Assembly: GCF_039523415.1 (NCBI RefSeq)
Contig: NZ_BAAAFG010000014.1
Coordinates: forward strand, 1 to 64,000
Direction: 5' to 3'
Source: Gangjinia marincola
GTDB lineage: Bacteria > Bacteroidota > Bacteroidia > Flavobacteriales > Flavobacteriaceae
DNA: 64,000 nucleotides
Shown piece by piece: positions 1 to 8,076 of this stretch; positions within the stretch are counted from its first letter, which is position 1, and each line of letters opens with the position of its first letter. The translations under genes were made by a program, and so were the position numbers. A model generated the notes under the pieces. That model made no database searches. It had not been told where the DNA came from and saw only the letters and a program-made list of their open reading frames with translations.

Positions 1-46
1 GTGTAAAGGCAGTAATGTCATAGCCAAGTGATACTAATAACCCGTA
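1..46 (+). rRNA. rrl: 23S ribosomal RNA, 3' end (partial)
   Basis: The first bases match the terminal part of Bacteroidota 23S rRNA, which ends in a run resembling GATACTAATAACCCGT. The gene begins before the window. A 5S gene follows about 200 bases downstream, as expected for an rRNA operon. The exact 3' end is estimated. Confidence 0.8.
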
Positions 47-137
47 TGAGCTTATCGCTCAAGATTTTTAAAATCTACAAGTGCTCGATTCAAGAGCGTA
101 TAAATTGCTTTATTATTTTTTATGTCAAGATATTAAT

Positions 138-178
138 TCCTGCCTAGGTAGGAAGAGATCCCGAATCAAGTCCGGGAT
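138..178 (+). other. Two hairpins in the 23S-5S spacer
   Basis: Two inverted repeats lie close together. The first is TCCTGCC-TAGG-TAGGA near 138-153. The second pairs ATCCCG at 158-163 with CGGGAT at 173-178. They may be pre-rRNA processing stems or copies of a dispersed intergenic repeat. Their function is not known from the sequence alone. Confidence 0.45.
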
Positions 179-183
179 TAAGT

Positions 184-270
184 TTTAAGGTGGTTATCCA
201 CCTACGCTGAAGCTTCGGTGGACGTAGTAGCGATGGAAGTCACAATGATTTAAGGTGGTTATAGCGATGG
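184..270 (+). repeat. Partial duplication of the 5S 5' end, interrupted by a hairpin
   Basis: The sequence TTTAAGGTGGTTAT occurs at 184-197 and again at 249-262, where it runs into the 5S gene. In the second copy it is followed directly by AGCGATGG. In the first copy the same AGCGATGG follows only after about 30 inserted bases (198-227). The insert is self-complementary: TCCACC at 197-202 can pair with GGTGGA at 217-222, and CTACG at 202-206 matches CGTAG at 223-227. The first copy is too short to be a functional 5S gene. Confidence 0.65.
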
Positions 271-358
271 GGCTCACCTCTTACCTTTCCGAACAGAGAA
301 GTTAAGCCCATCAGCGCAGATGGTACTGCATCCGTGGGAGAGTATGTCGCCGCCTTCT
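250..358 (+). rRNA. rrf: 5S ribosomal RNA
   Basis: The segment has the length and conserved elements of bacterial 5S rRNA, including CCGAACAGAGAAGTTAAGCCC and GGGAGAGTATGTCGCCGCC-like blocks. The 5' GGTGGTTATAGCGATGGGG end pairs with the 3' end near 350. It follows the 23S tail in the same operon and is followed by a clear terminator. The end positions are accurate to a few bases. Confidence 0.93.
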
Positions 359-362
359 TTTA

Positions 363-397
363 AAGACTCAATCATTTATATGGTTGGGTCTTTTTTT
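363..397 (+). terminator. rRNA operon terminator
   Basis: AAGACTCAATC and GGTTGGGTCTT form a stem with two G-U pairs, followed immediately by a run of T. It lies just after the 5S gene and probably ends the rRNA operon transcript. Confidence 0.85.
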
Positions 398-720
398 ATC
401 CACTAAATCTTATCCCCTAAAATCCCCTCCCCCTAAATCCCCCTAAGGGGGACTCTATACATTTTCAATAGTAAGGTACATGAGTGCTTGATTTTGAGGG
501 TTATTAGACTGACGTCTAAGACCGGATGCTGTTTAAATGTATAGGTTCGAGGGAATATTACGTGTACAATCAAAAGATTACTTCGAAGCATAGGCTTCTC
601 GCAACTCCCTTCGGGCAGGGATAGCAGCGGCATCCTCTTTCCCAAAACTCTGGGAAAGAGATATAGCGGATAGCCCGGTCACGTCGACAGAATGAGACGG
701 GAGCACGCAGAAAATTATTC
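398..720 (+). ncRNA. Gene-free tract with an array of four hairpins (candidate structured RNA or repeat)
   Basis: No convincing protein gene is present in this stretch. A C-rich run near 424-450 contains a CCCCCTAAGGGGG hairpin. Four stems then follow in order: GAAGC 585-589 with GCTTC 594-598; TCCCT 606-610 with AGGGA 617-621; a nine-base stem CTCTTTCCC 635-643 with GGGAAAGAG 652-660; and CCCG 674-677 with CGGG 698-701. Regular stems and higher GC than the neighbours suggest an RNA or a dispersed palindromic repeat. I cannot name a family, and the boundaries are not defined. Confidence 0.35.
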
Positions 721-1389
721 TTAAAGAAAATATGCTATCACTATTGCTACGATAATTGTAAACAGCTTCCTTATATTGAATTGATGTTTGTTTGAAGATT
801 CGAATAGAATGATCGAAGATACATGCAAGAAGATTCCAACAGAAATTGCATTTAAATAAGGATATATAACTTCAATTTGAGCGCTATATTTTCCTAAATA
901 AGCACCTAATGGCGTCATTAAGGCGAAGATAAGAAGCGATGCATATCTTTTTGTTGATGAAATCTTTTGTTTAAATAGAAAGGTAGTCACTATGATTGCA
1001 ATTGGTATTTTATGTATCACGATAGCAAAAAGAAGTGCTTGATTTTCTACAATGGGGAATCCTTCAATTAGGGAATGAATGCTCAGGCTTATAAATATTG
1101 GTATTATCGTATTCTTATTATTGCCGTTATTATGTACATGACCATGTTCTGCTCCCTTCGACAAAAACTCTAATACAATTTGTAGCAGTATACCCATCAT
1201 GATAAATACTTCTACTTGATTTATATCGTAATTGAAGAGTGTTGGAAGAAGTTCAAACATCGTAATCGCTAATAAAAAAGCTCCACTAAAAGCCAGCAAT
1301 AGTTTGATCGAATTTTCTTGTTTGGTGGATATTTTTAGCGCAATTATATAGCCGATTAAAACTGCCGCAAATGGTAAAAGAATAATCAT
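721..1389 (-). CDS. ZIP family metal transporter
   Basis: This 222-residue protein is an integral membrane protein of about seven to eight hydrophobic segments. It probably moves divalent metal such as zinc across the inner membrane. The sequence shows the ZIP metal-site pattern: HSLIEGFPI in one helix and HKIPIAI in the next, with the paired His and Glu expected of the family. A short His-rich loop (EHGHVH) precedes them. It is slightly shorter than typical ZupT proteins. Its start codon overlaps the stop of the upstream methyltransferase by one base (TAATG), so the two genes are probably translated together. Metal specificity cannot be read from the sequence. Confidence 0.8.
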   Translation of the reverse strand: MIILLPFAAVLIGYIIALKISTKQENSIKLLLAFSGAFLLAITMFELLPTLFNYDINQVEVFIMMGILLQIVLEFLSKGAEHGHVHNNGNNKNTIIPIFISLSIHSLIEGFPIVENQALLFAIVIHKIPIAIIVTTFLFKQKISSTKRYASLLIFALMTPLGAYLGKYSAQIEVIYPYLNAISVGIFLHVSSIILFESSNKHQFNIRKLFTIIVAIVIAYFL

Positions 1390-2120
1390 TATTTAAAGAT
1401 CACAATTAAGCGTTCAGAACATTTTTCATAAAATCTGTCCAGATTGTAATTTCCAAATGTGTCAATGATCTCCAAACCAGATTTTGTTGCATATTTTTGA
1501 AAATGCTCTAGGGTTATCATTTTGACAGTTTCAGTAAAGTCATAGTTTTCATCTTCTATTTTAAAGCGTATATTCTTATATAAAAATCCGTTCTTAATCC
1601 AACGTTTAATATGAAACTCAATTTTATCCACTACTTTTACTTCTTCACGCACTAACCCCTTACTAACAAAATGAACATTCATAAAGTCAATAACGGCACG
1701 TCCGCCGGGTTTGAGGTCTTTTTTTATTGATTTTAGCGTATTAAGATTGTCTTCTTCTTTCTCAAAATAGCCAAAACTAGTGAATAAGTTAAGAATCGTA
1801 TCAAAATCTTTACCTGTTGGTTGTGTCATATCATGTACCATGAAGGTTAGATTCTTATTTTCGAACTTTTTTGCATAAGCAATGCTATTTTCAGAAAGAT
1901 CTGCCCCTGTAACTTTATACCCTAAAGTGCTTAGGTAGATTGAATGACGACCTCTCCCGCATGCTAAATCTAACACACGCACCCCTTTAGTTATTTTGAG
2001 ATATTTAGTCAATTTAGACATAAATAATCTTGCCTCTTTATGATCACGATCCTTATATAAAATATGATAGAAGGGTGTATCGAACCAGGAGGAATAGCAT
2101 TTTGTAGTAGTCTTTGACAT
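1389..2120 (-). CDS. Class I SAM-dependent methyltransferase
   Basis: A 243-residue cytoplasmic methyltransferase. The SAM-binding motif I is visible as VLDLACGRGRHSIYL near residues 48-62, followed by an acidic loop (VTGADLSE) and the motif around LNLFTSFGYF. These are features of the Methyltransf_25-like group acting on small molecules or unknown substrates. No substrate domain is apparent. It is the first gene of a two-gene unit with the ZIP transporter and is divergent from the RNA methyltransferase at 2166. Its start codon lies next to the promoter elements of that divergent gene. Confidence 0.8.
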   Translation of the reverse strand: MSKTTTKCYSSWFDTPFYHILYKDRDHKEARLFMSKLTKYLKITKGVRVLDLACGRGRHSIYLSTLGYKVTGADLSENSIAYAKKFENKNLTFMVHDMTQPTGKDFDTILNLFTSFGYFEKEEDNLNTLKSIKKDLKPGGRAVIDFMNVHFVSKGLVREEVKVVDKIEFHIKRWIKNGFLYKNIRFKIEDENYDFTETVKMITLEHFQKYATKSGLEIIDTFGNYNLDRFYEKCSERLIVIFK

Positions 2121-2145
2121 AGCGCGCTAAATTAGTGTATTTTTG
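2113..2145 (+). promoter_or_regulatory. Bacteroidota-type promoter for the RlmL-like gene
   Basis: TTTG at 2113-2116 is followed after 21 bases by TATTTTTG at 2138-2145, a perfect match to the Bacteroidota -7 consensus TAnnTTTG. The gene starts 20 bases later. The -33 element overlaps the start codon region of the divergent methyltransferase. Confidence 0.7.
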
Positions 2146-2165
2146 CATTTTCTTACTATATCTCT

Positions 2166-3335
2166 ATGAGTAATAACTTTAAAATGATTGCCAAAACCTT
2201 GTATGGTTTGGAAGATGTACTTGCTAAAGAATTAGTTCAATTAGGTGCTATGAATGTATCCAAAGGCAATCGTTTGGTTAGTTTTGAAGGGGATAAGGGA
2301 TTCATGTATAAAGCAAACTTATCTTTAAGAACCGCACTTAGAATTTTGAAGCCTATTTATGATTTTAGAGCGAGAAATGAAGAGACCTTATATTCTATCA
2401 TCAAAAAGTTTGACTGGGAAAGGTTTATGCGTGTCGACGATACATTTTATATTGAATCAACAATTTTTTCTGATCATTTTAAACATTCACAGTATGTGGC
2501 TCTAAAAATGAAAGATGCTATCGTTGATCGTTTTAGGGAAATTCATAATCGCAGACCATCTATCGATAAGGATCATCCAAACGTTCGATTGTTTATTCAT
2601 ATTGATCGGGATAAAGTTAGCATATCCCTAGATAGTTCTGGAGATTCTCTTCATAAGCGAGGGTATAGATTCGCAACGAATATTGCTCCTATGAATGAGG
2701 TCTTAGCTGCAGGTTCGATTCTTCTATCCGGATGGACGGGTGATCAGGATTTTCTTGATCCGATGTGTGGCAGTGGGACTATTCCTATTGAAGCCGCGAT
2801 GATTGCTTGTAATATTCCACCGAATATAAACAGAAAGGAATTTGGTTTTGAAAAATGGAGCGATTGGGATGAAGATTTATTTGAAGTTATAGAGGAGTCT
2901 GTACTCAAAAAAATCAAGGAGTTAAATGTTTCAATCATCGGTTATGATAAATCTCCCTCTGCGATTCAAAAGGCGAAAGAAAACACTCGAAATGCTAATC
3001 TATCTGATTTTATTTCTTATAAAAACATAGACTTCTTCAAAACAAATAAAGATAAACCAGAAAAATCACTTCACATGGTCTTTAATCCCCCATACGGTGA
3101 ACGAATAGCTATTAATATGGAGGAATTTTATAGTAATCTAGGGGACACTCTAAAGCAAAGTTATCCTTCTACAAATTCATGGTTTATAACAAGTAATTTA
3201 GAGGCCATTAAACATGTAGGACTCAAACCTTCTCGAAAGATCAAATTATTTAGTGGAAAACTTGAGGGTAGACTCGTAAAATATGAAATGTATGCGGGAA
3301 CAAAAAAAGTCCATAAACGCAAAGAGGAATCCTAG
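2166..3335 (+). CDS. THUMP-domain RNA methyltransferase (RlmL N-terminal-like)
   Basis: A 389-residue protein with an N-terminal ferredoxin-like/THUMP region (about 1-160) and a C-terminal SAM methyltransferase domain. The catalytic domain shows DPMCGSG at 198-204 and the NPPY motif at 307-310, characteristic of N2-guanine RNA methylation. Relatives methylate guanine 2445 of 23S rRNA. It corresponds to the N-terminal half of the fused E. coli RlmKL and lacks the RlmK half. The stop codon overlaps that of the convergent DUF6048 gene by four bases (CTAG). The exact target nucleotide is inferred from the family. Confidence 0.85.
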   Translation: MSNNFKMIAKTLYGLEDVLAKELVQLGAMNVSKGNRLVSFEGDKGFMYKANLSLRTALRILKPIYDFRARNEETLYSIIKKFDWERFMRVDDTFYIESTIFSDHFKHSQYVALKMKDAIVDRFREIHNRRPSIDKDHPNVRLFIHIDRDKVSISLDSSGDSLHKRGYRFATNIAPMNEVLAAGSILLSGWTGDQDFLDPMCGSGTIPIEAAMIACNIPPNINRKEFGFEKWSDWDEDLFEVIEESVLKKIKELNVSIIGYDKSPSAIQKAKENTRNANLSDFISYKNIDFFKTNKDKPEKSLHMVFNPPYGERIAINMEEFYSNLGDTLKQSYPSTNSWFITSNLEAIKHVGLKPSRKIKLFSGKLEGRLVKYEMYAGTKKVHKRKEES

Positions 3336-4048
3336 CGTTTATCTTTTTTATAAAGTGGAAGAAAGTAATTTATAGAATACCCCCAACCAACGCCAAACGT
3401 ACTACCGTCGTATGTTCTATTGAAACCAGGAATATAAAGATTATCAAATCCATCTGGTTTGGTTTCATTTACTCTTCTTTTGAGTTGAACGTGTGCAGCA
3501 ATGTAGATATTTTTTACTAGTTCAACTTTGATCCCTCCCTGCAACTCAATCCAACCCGCAGTTAGCCCACTAAACTCTTGATTCTGTGATCTTACATCTG
3601 GTTCAAAATAATCTTGAGTGCTATTGTAAATAACATATTCTTCTAAGTCCTGACTAAAGCTTGCAAACGCATATCTCACACCAGCATAAATACTGTTTCG
3701 CATTCCAAGCCAATTTTCATATGTGTCATAATTAACACCCAGCTTGATATAGCTTCCCTGCGCTGTGACGAGTAAATTTTCCTCATCGTACGTTGATGTA
3801 TCGTAACCTAATTCGCCAGCAGCATATAATTTTTGAGATAAGCGATAATCTGCATTTACCTCAAACGCGGTTAAATTTTCGTCTACCAAAGATTTTATAG
3901 GACGAACAAGATCAACACCAATACGCAGACCATATTTCTCCTGATACACTATAGAATCTTGATTTTGTTGTGTTTTATTATCATTTTGCCCTATAGAATG
4001 AGCTACGCAGGTCAAAGCGAAAAAAATATTAAAAAAGTATCTGTACAT
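3332..4048 (-). CDS. DUF6048 family outer-membrane-like protein
   Basis: A 238-residue protein with an N-terminal signal peptide (cleavage likely near residue 20, after the HSIG segment) and alternating hydrophobic strands ending in YFLPLYKKDKR. This suggests a small beta-barrel in the outer membrane. It matches my recollection of the DUF6048 family, found next to DUF6452 in Flavobacteriia. It overlaps the end of the DUF6452 gene by 20 bases and is the last gene of the rlmD operon. Function is unknown. The link to rRNA methylation may be only positional. Confidence 0.75.
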   Translation of the reverse strand: MYRYFFNIFFALTCVAHSIGQNDNKTQQNQDSIVYQEKYGLRIGVDLVRPIKSLVDENLTAFEVNADYRLSQKLYAAGELGYDTSTYDEENLLVTAQGSYIKLGVNYDTYENWLGMRNSIYAGVRYAFASFSQDLEEYVIYNSTQDYFEPDVRSQNQEFSGLTAGWIELQGGIKVELVKNIYIAAHVQLKRRVNETKPDGFDNLYIPGFNRTYDGSTFGVGWGYSINYFLPLYKKDKR

Positions 4049-4541
4049 GCGTAATAGATTCGTCTACTATTTCATCTTCAATAACATCAATGGAAGAAAT
4101 CCAGCGGTTGTCATCTTGAGTTAGGATGGCGTCAAAATTTTCATATTCCACCTTAAATCCGCAGGCTCTATTAATGTAAATTTCCTTTGTGTTGTAATTG
4201 AATATGAGTTGATCTACGTTCACAACATTGCCTTCATTGTCATTAATTATAAAATCATATACCGTCGTGTTGTTATCGGTTCGAAGCGGAATGAGAATTG
4301 AATTGGTTGATGATATAATGGTATCACCCTCATCACCTAAGGGCAGGAATTCGTCTTCATTCTGTGCCTTGATAGAAAGGTTACTTACATTTTTAGCAAT
4401 GGCTGGATTTGAAAAATCTAAAAAGTCAATGTTTAAAGAAGGAGTCGTGGGAGTATCTTCTGGACAGAGATCGTCTCTTTGGCATCCAAACACTAGGAGC
4501 ATTAAGATCCATAGGAAATAGTACGTGTGGAATTTCTTCAT
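4029..4541 (-). CDS. DUF6452 family lipoprotein
   Basis: A predicted lipoprotein of 170 residues starting MKKFHTYYF, with a hydrophobic segment and lipobox LVFGC. The mature part starts QRDDLCPEDTPTTPSLNI and is a small beta-rich domain with a conserved NRACGF segment. I chose the internal start at 4541 because it places the signal peptide at the N-terminus and overlaps the rlmD stop as ATGA. The protein is the middle gene of the rlmD-DUF6452-DUF6048 unit. Its function is unknown. The shared operon with a barrel protein suggests both act in the cell envelope. Confidence 0.8.
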   Translation of the reverse strand: MKKFHTYYFLWILMLLVFGCQRDDLCPEDTPTTPSLNIDFLDFSNPAIAKNVSNLSIKAQNEDEFLPLGDEGDTIISSTNSILIPLRTDNNTTVYDFIINDNEGNVVNVDQLIFNYNTKEIYINRACGFKVEYENFDAILTQDDNRWISSIDVIEDEIVDESITHVQILF

Positions 4542-5953
4542 GATGATCTCTTTTCCAAGCACACTACATTTTCGACATGATGCGTTTGAGGGAACATATC
4601 TACCGGCTGCACTTTTGTGATTTTATAACTATGATCCAACATGTTCAAGTCCCTTGCTTGCGTTGCTGAATTACAGCTTACATACACAATCCTTTTTGGT
4701 GAGATTGAAATGATTTGGTCGATGACGTCTTTATGCATTCCATCTCTAGGAGGATCTGTAATTATAACGTCTGGCTGACCATTTTCTGATATGAAATCTG
4801 CAGTAAACACTTTTTTCATGTCTCCTGCGAAAAAGCTGGTATTTGATATCTTATTTAATCGGGCATTTTCTTTGGCGTCTTCAATCGCTTCGGGGACAGC
4901 CTCAATGCCTACCACTCTTTTCGCATGACCTGCAATAAACTGTGCAATCGTTCCTGTTCCTGTGTATAAGTCATAGACGAGTTCATTTCCGGTTAAACCG
5001 GCAAAATCTCTGGTTATTTTATAGAGCTCATAGGCTTGTTGAGAATTAGTTTGATAAAATGATTTTGCATTTACTTTGAACTTTAATTTTTCCATTTCCT
5101 CAAAGATATATTCGCGACCATGATAACAAATAACGTCCTGATCGTAAATTGTGTCATTTCCTTTTTGATTGATTACGTAAAGTAAGGAAGTGATTTGTGG
5201 GAATTTAGATTTCAAATAGTCTAATAATAATTCACGCTTTGCAACATCGTCATCATAGAACTGAATTAAAACCATAAGTTCTCCTGTCGAAGAAATACGA
5301 ATCATGAGCGTTCTCAATAGTCCTGTTTGATTTCTAACATCGAAAAATGATAAATTGTTTTTTACGGCGAATGCATGTATACTATTACGTATTGCATTAC
5401 TGGGATCTTCCTGAAGATGACATTTATTTATATTCAAAATTTTGTCCCACATACGCGGAATATGAAATCCCAATGCATTTTTATCGCTTATGGCTAGACC
5501 TTTATTGATTTCATCGGGAGTTAACCAACGTTTGTTACTAAAAGAGAATTCCATTTTATTGCGATAAAAATACTGCTTATCACTTCCTACAATGGGTAAT
5601 GGCGTAGGCAATTCTACATGACCTAATCTGGTTAAATTATTGATGACCTCTTTTTGTTTGAAATATAACTGTTCTTCATATTTCATATTTTGCCATTTAC
5701 ATCCACCGCACGTTCCAAAATCTTCACAAACCGGTTCAGTTCTTTTTCCTGAAAATTCTTTTATGGCAATCGCAGAACCCTCATAAAAGGCTTTTCTCTT
5801 TTTAGTTGTTTGAACATCAACAATATCTCCAGGCACAGCATTATTTACAAAAATCACTTTTCCATCTGGAGCTTTTCCTATACTTTTTCCCTTAGCACCC
5901 GCATCAATTAATGTGATATCTTCAAAAATTTTGCGTTTGTTTTTTCTTGCCAT
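4538..5953 (-). CDS. rlmD: 23S rRNA (uracil-1939-C5)-methyltransferase RlmD
   Basis: A 471-residue TrmA/RumA-type enzyme that makes 5-methyluridine in 23S rRNA using SAM. It has an N-terminal TRAM domain (KGKSIGKAPDGKVIFVNNAVPGD), iron-sulfur cysteines in VCEDFGTCGGC plus KCHLQ, a SAM site (DLYTGTGTIAQF), the DPPRDGMH motif, and the catalytic cysteine in VYVSCNSATQARD. I chose MARKNKRK at 5953 rather than the upstream GTG/ATG options because the family begins here. Its stop overlaps the DUF6452 start by four bases. The distinction between RlmD and other RumA paralogues is inferred. Confidence 0.88.
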   Translation of the reverse strand: MARKNKRKIFEDITLIDAGAKGKSIGKAPDGKVIFVNNAVPGDIVDVQTTKKRKAFYEGSAIAIKEFSGKRTEPVCEDFGTCGGCKWQNMKYEEQLYFKQKEVINNLTRLGHVELPTPLPIVGSDKQYFYRNKMEFSFSNKRWLTPDEINKGLAISDKNALGFHIPRMWDKILNINKCHLQEDPSNAIRNSIHAFAVKNNLSFFDVRNQTGLLRTLMIRISSTGELMVLIQFYDDDVAKRELLLDYLKSKFPQITSLLYVINQKGNDTIYDQDVICYHGREYIFEEMEKLKFKVNAKSFYQTNSQQAYELYKITRDFAGLTGNELVYDLYTGTGTIAQFIAGHAKRVVGIEAVPEAIEDAKENARLNKISNTSFFAGDMKKVFTADFISENGQPDVIITDPPRDGMHKDVIDQIISISPKRIVYVSCNSATQARDLNMLDHSYKITKVQPVDMFPQTHHVENVVCLEKRSS

Positions 5954-5957
5954 AGCG

Positions 5958-5965
5958 CAAAAATA
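5958..5965 (-). promoter_or_regulatory. Candidate -7 box directly upstream of rlmD
   Basis: On the minus strand TATTTTTG ends only four bases before the chosen rlmD start codon. If used, the transcript would be nearly leaderless. A TTTG on the same strand further upstream could be the -33 element, but the spacing was not firmly established. Confidence 0.35.
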
Positions 5966-6042
5966 GGAAGATTTATTCATCAGCATCCTCAAAATTAGGA
6001 CAAAGATTTAGTAATTTGCGATCTTTAGAATGTAGCACGAAA

Positions 6043-6060
6043 CACATTGTAATTAATGTG
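6043..6060. promoter_or_regulatory. Inverted repeat upstream of rocD
   Basis: CACATT at 6043-6048 and AATGTG at 6055-6060 form a perfect six-base inverted repeat with a six-base AT spacer, ending 20 bases before the rocD start. It could be an operator. No regulator is encoded beside it. Confidence 0.25.
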
Positions 6061-6080
6061 CCAAACTTAAAATACTTAAT

Positions 6081-7358
6081 ATGTCAGTCATAGATACGAT
6101 CACATCGAACGAAGCCATTGCTTTAGAGGAGAAATACGGAGCTCATAATTATCATCCCTTACCAGTGGTTTTAGAGCGAGGAGAGGGAGTATATGTTTGG
6201 GACGTTGAAGGCAAGCGTTATTTTGATTTTTTATCTGCTTACTCTGCTGTGAATCAAGGTCACTGCCATCCGCGCATAGTAGGAGCTATGAACGAACAAG
6301 CTCAAAAGCTTACATTGACATCCAGGGCATTTTACAATGATGTTCTTGGACAATATGAAAAATATGCTACGTCGTATTTTGGTTTCGATAAATTGTTACC
6401 TATGAATACGGGTGCCGAAGCCGTTGAAACTGCCATTAAAATTTGTAGAAAGTGGGCCTATGAGAAGAAAGGAATTCCTGAGGAAAAAGCACAGATCATT
6501 GTTTGTGAGAATAATTTTCACGGGAGAACGACAACTATTATCTCTTTTTCAAATGATGAAGGCGCCCGAAAAAACTTTGGTCCTTATACTCCAGGTTTCG
6601 TGAAAGTAGCTTATGATGATTTACAGGCATTAGAAGAAACTCTAAAAGAAAATAAGAATGTCGCCGGATTTTTAGTGGAACCTATTCAAGGTGAGGCTGG
6701 CGTATACACACCCGCTGACGATTATATGTTGAAAGCAAAAGAGTTATGTAACAAATATGACGTTTTATTTATTGCTGATGAAATTCAGACCGGTATTGCA
6801 AGAACAGGAGCGTTGCTTGCAGTGTGTGGATCATGTTCATGTGAGGGGCATTGTGAGCGACAGGAGACGTATAGTCGTCCCGACATTTTAATCTTGGGTA
6901 AGGCATTGTCTGGTGGGGCGTATCCTGTGAGTGCTGTTTTAGCAGATAATGCTATTATGAATGTGATTAAACCAGGTCAGCATGGGTCTACGTTTGGGGG
7001 TAATCCAGTAGCTGGTAAAGTGGCGATGGCCGCCTTAGAAGTAGTAAAAGATGAACATCTTGCTCAAAATGCCAGAAAGTTAGGGGAGCTTTTTAGAGCT
7101 GAAATGAATAAATATATTGAAAACTCCGGTATTGTACATCTTGTTAGAGGTAGAGGGCTACTTAATGCTATTGTGATTAATGATACTGAAGACAGTTCAA
7201 CCGCCTGGGACATTTGCATGGCGTTGAAAGAGCATGGTCTTTTAGCAAAACCTACTCATGGAAACATCATACGATTTGCACCGCCGCTGGTAATGACAAA
7301 GGATAAGTTACTGCAATGCGTGCAGATTATTACGCGTACGCTGAAAGATTTTGAATAA
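6081..7358 (+). CDS. rocD: Ornithine aminotransferase
   Basis: A 425-residue class III PLP aminotransferase that converts ornithine and 2-oxoglutarate to glutamate semialdehyde and glutamate, linking arginine and proline metabolism. The N-terminus ([21 protein letters not shown]) is typical of ornithine aminotransferases. The PLP site shows ADEIQTG and the Schiff-base lysine is K274 in [12 protein letters not shown] short insertion before it carries four cysteines (C249, C252, C254, C258), which classical enzymes lack. The gene is monocistronic and ends at a strong bidirectional terminator. Confidence 0.93.
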   Translation: MSVIDTITSNEAIALEEKYGAHNYHPLPVVLERGEGVYVWDVEGKRYFDFLSAYSAVNQGHCHPRIVGAMNEQAQKLTLTSRAFYNDVLGQYEKYATSYFGFDKLLPMNTGAEAVETAIKICRKWAYEKKGIPEEKAQIIVCENNFHGRTTTIISFSNDEGARKNFGPYTPGFVKVAYDDLQALEETLKENKNVAGFLVEPIQGEAGVYTPADDYMLKAKELCNKYDVLFIADEIQTGIARTGALLAVCGSCSCEGHCERQETYSRPDILILGKALSGGAYPVSAVLADNAIMNVIKPGQHGSTFGGNPVAGKVAMAALEVVKDEHLAQNARKLGELFRAEMNKYIENSGIVHLVRGRGLLNAIVINDTEDSSTAWDICMALKEHGLLAKPTHGNIIRFAPPLVMTKDKLLQCVQIITRTLKDFE

Positions 7359-7382
7359 GAGTATTCTAAGTTAATAGGTTAT

Positions 7383-7425
7383 AAAACAAAACTCCCATAC
7401 AGTTAATGTCTGGGAGTTTTGTTTT
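7383..7425. terminator. Bidirectional terminator between rocD and the CCC-motif gene
   Basis: A perfect 15-base stem pairs 7383-7397 with 7411-7425. It has A-rich and T-rich outer ends, so it can terminate transcription from both directions. The two flanking genes converge on it. Confidence 0.9.
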
Positions 7426-7448
7426 AAACGATATTGCATGAAACACGT

Positions 7449-7778
7449 TTATGCTCCATACTGTTCTTGCATTTGTCTCACTTGTTCCATATAGGCAGCA
7501 AATCCTCCTAGAGAGATCATCCAAATAATTGTTAGTATTAATGTGATGGCTGCAATTACAAGCCCCACAATAGCTACTGTCTTGGCTGTTTTTAACTGAC
7601 TGTAATTATCATAGAGTTCAGGGTTTTCCTGATATAAAGTTTCGTCTTTCTTTGCCAGATATAATGCAATTCCAGAAAATATTAGTCCGCCTAGACCAGA
7701 CGAACAACAGCAAGCAATAAAGGAAATGATTCCAAGGATTAATGAAATAGTAACATTGGGTAATTTTTGATTTTCCAT
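7449..7778 (-). CDS. CCC-motif membrane protein
   Basis: A 109-residue protein with two predicted membrane segments. The first contains three consecutive cysteines in SFIACCCSSGLGGLIFSG. A short charged loop (KKDETLYQENPELYDNY) separates it from the second segment. This matches the small Bacteroidota family known only as CCC-motif membrane proteins. It follows the DUF2752 gene by 13 bases on the same strand, and the two are often neighbours. Function unknown. The clustered cysteines could be lipid-modified or metal-binding, but nothing here proves it. Confidence 0.75.
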   Translation of the reverse strand: MENQKLPNVTISLILGIISFIACCCSSGLGGLIFSGIALYLAKKDETLYQENPELYDNYSQLKTAKTVAIVGLVIAAITLILTIIWMISLGGFAAYMEQVRQMQEQYGA

Positions 7779-7791
7779 AAAAGGTCAGAAG

Positions 7792-8070
7792 TTAATGGTT
7801 GGTTAGTTTTAAAATATAATTGGTTGTCATCATCACAAAACTTAAGATAAGCAAGCCTACTATTATGATATTGGCATATTTAATTTTAAAAAAATGGTTG
7901 ATGCCTATAAACGAAAATAACAAAAGAATTGAATATATCGCAGGGTACATATAAAAAGCCGCTACAAATTCTCCTTTAAAGAGAAGCATAACGGCTCTTT
8001 GAATACCACATCCTAAACACTCCACACCCATTATCTTTTTATTGAGGCATGGGAGCATATACTTTTCCAT
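7792..8070 (-). CDS. DUF2752 membrane protein
   Basis: A 92-residue protein with two to three hydrophobic segments. The conserved N-terminal block contains C-x-GCGIQRA with cysteines in CLGCG, followed by LLFKGEF. These are hallmarks of DUF2752. It lies between the T9SS-sorted protein and the CCC-motif gene, seven bases after the former, so the three may share a transcript. Function is not known. Pairing with another cysteine-containing small membrane protein suggests a joint role. Confidence 0.82.
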   Translation of the reverse strand: MEKYMLPCLNKKIMGVECLGCGIQRAVMLLFKGEFVAAFYMYPAIYSILLLFSFIGINHFFKIKYANIIIVGLLILSFVMMTTNYILKLTNH

Positions 8071-8076
8071 GTAGGA

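Noticed and set aside
433..645. Open frame of 70 codons on the minus strand after the 5S gene
   Set aside because: It crosses the hairpin array and has low-complexity composition unlike a protein; a non-coding explanation fits better.
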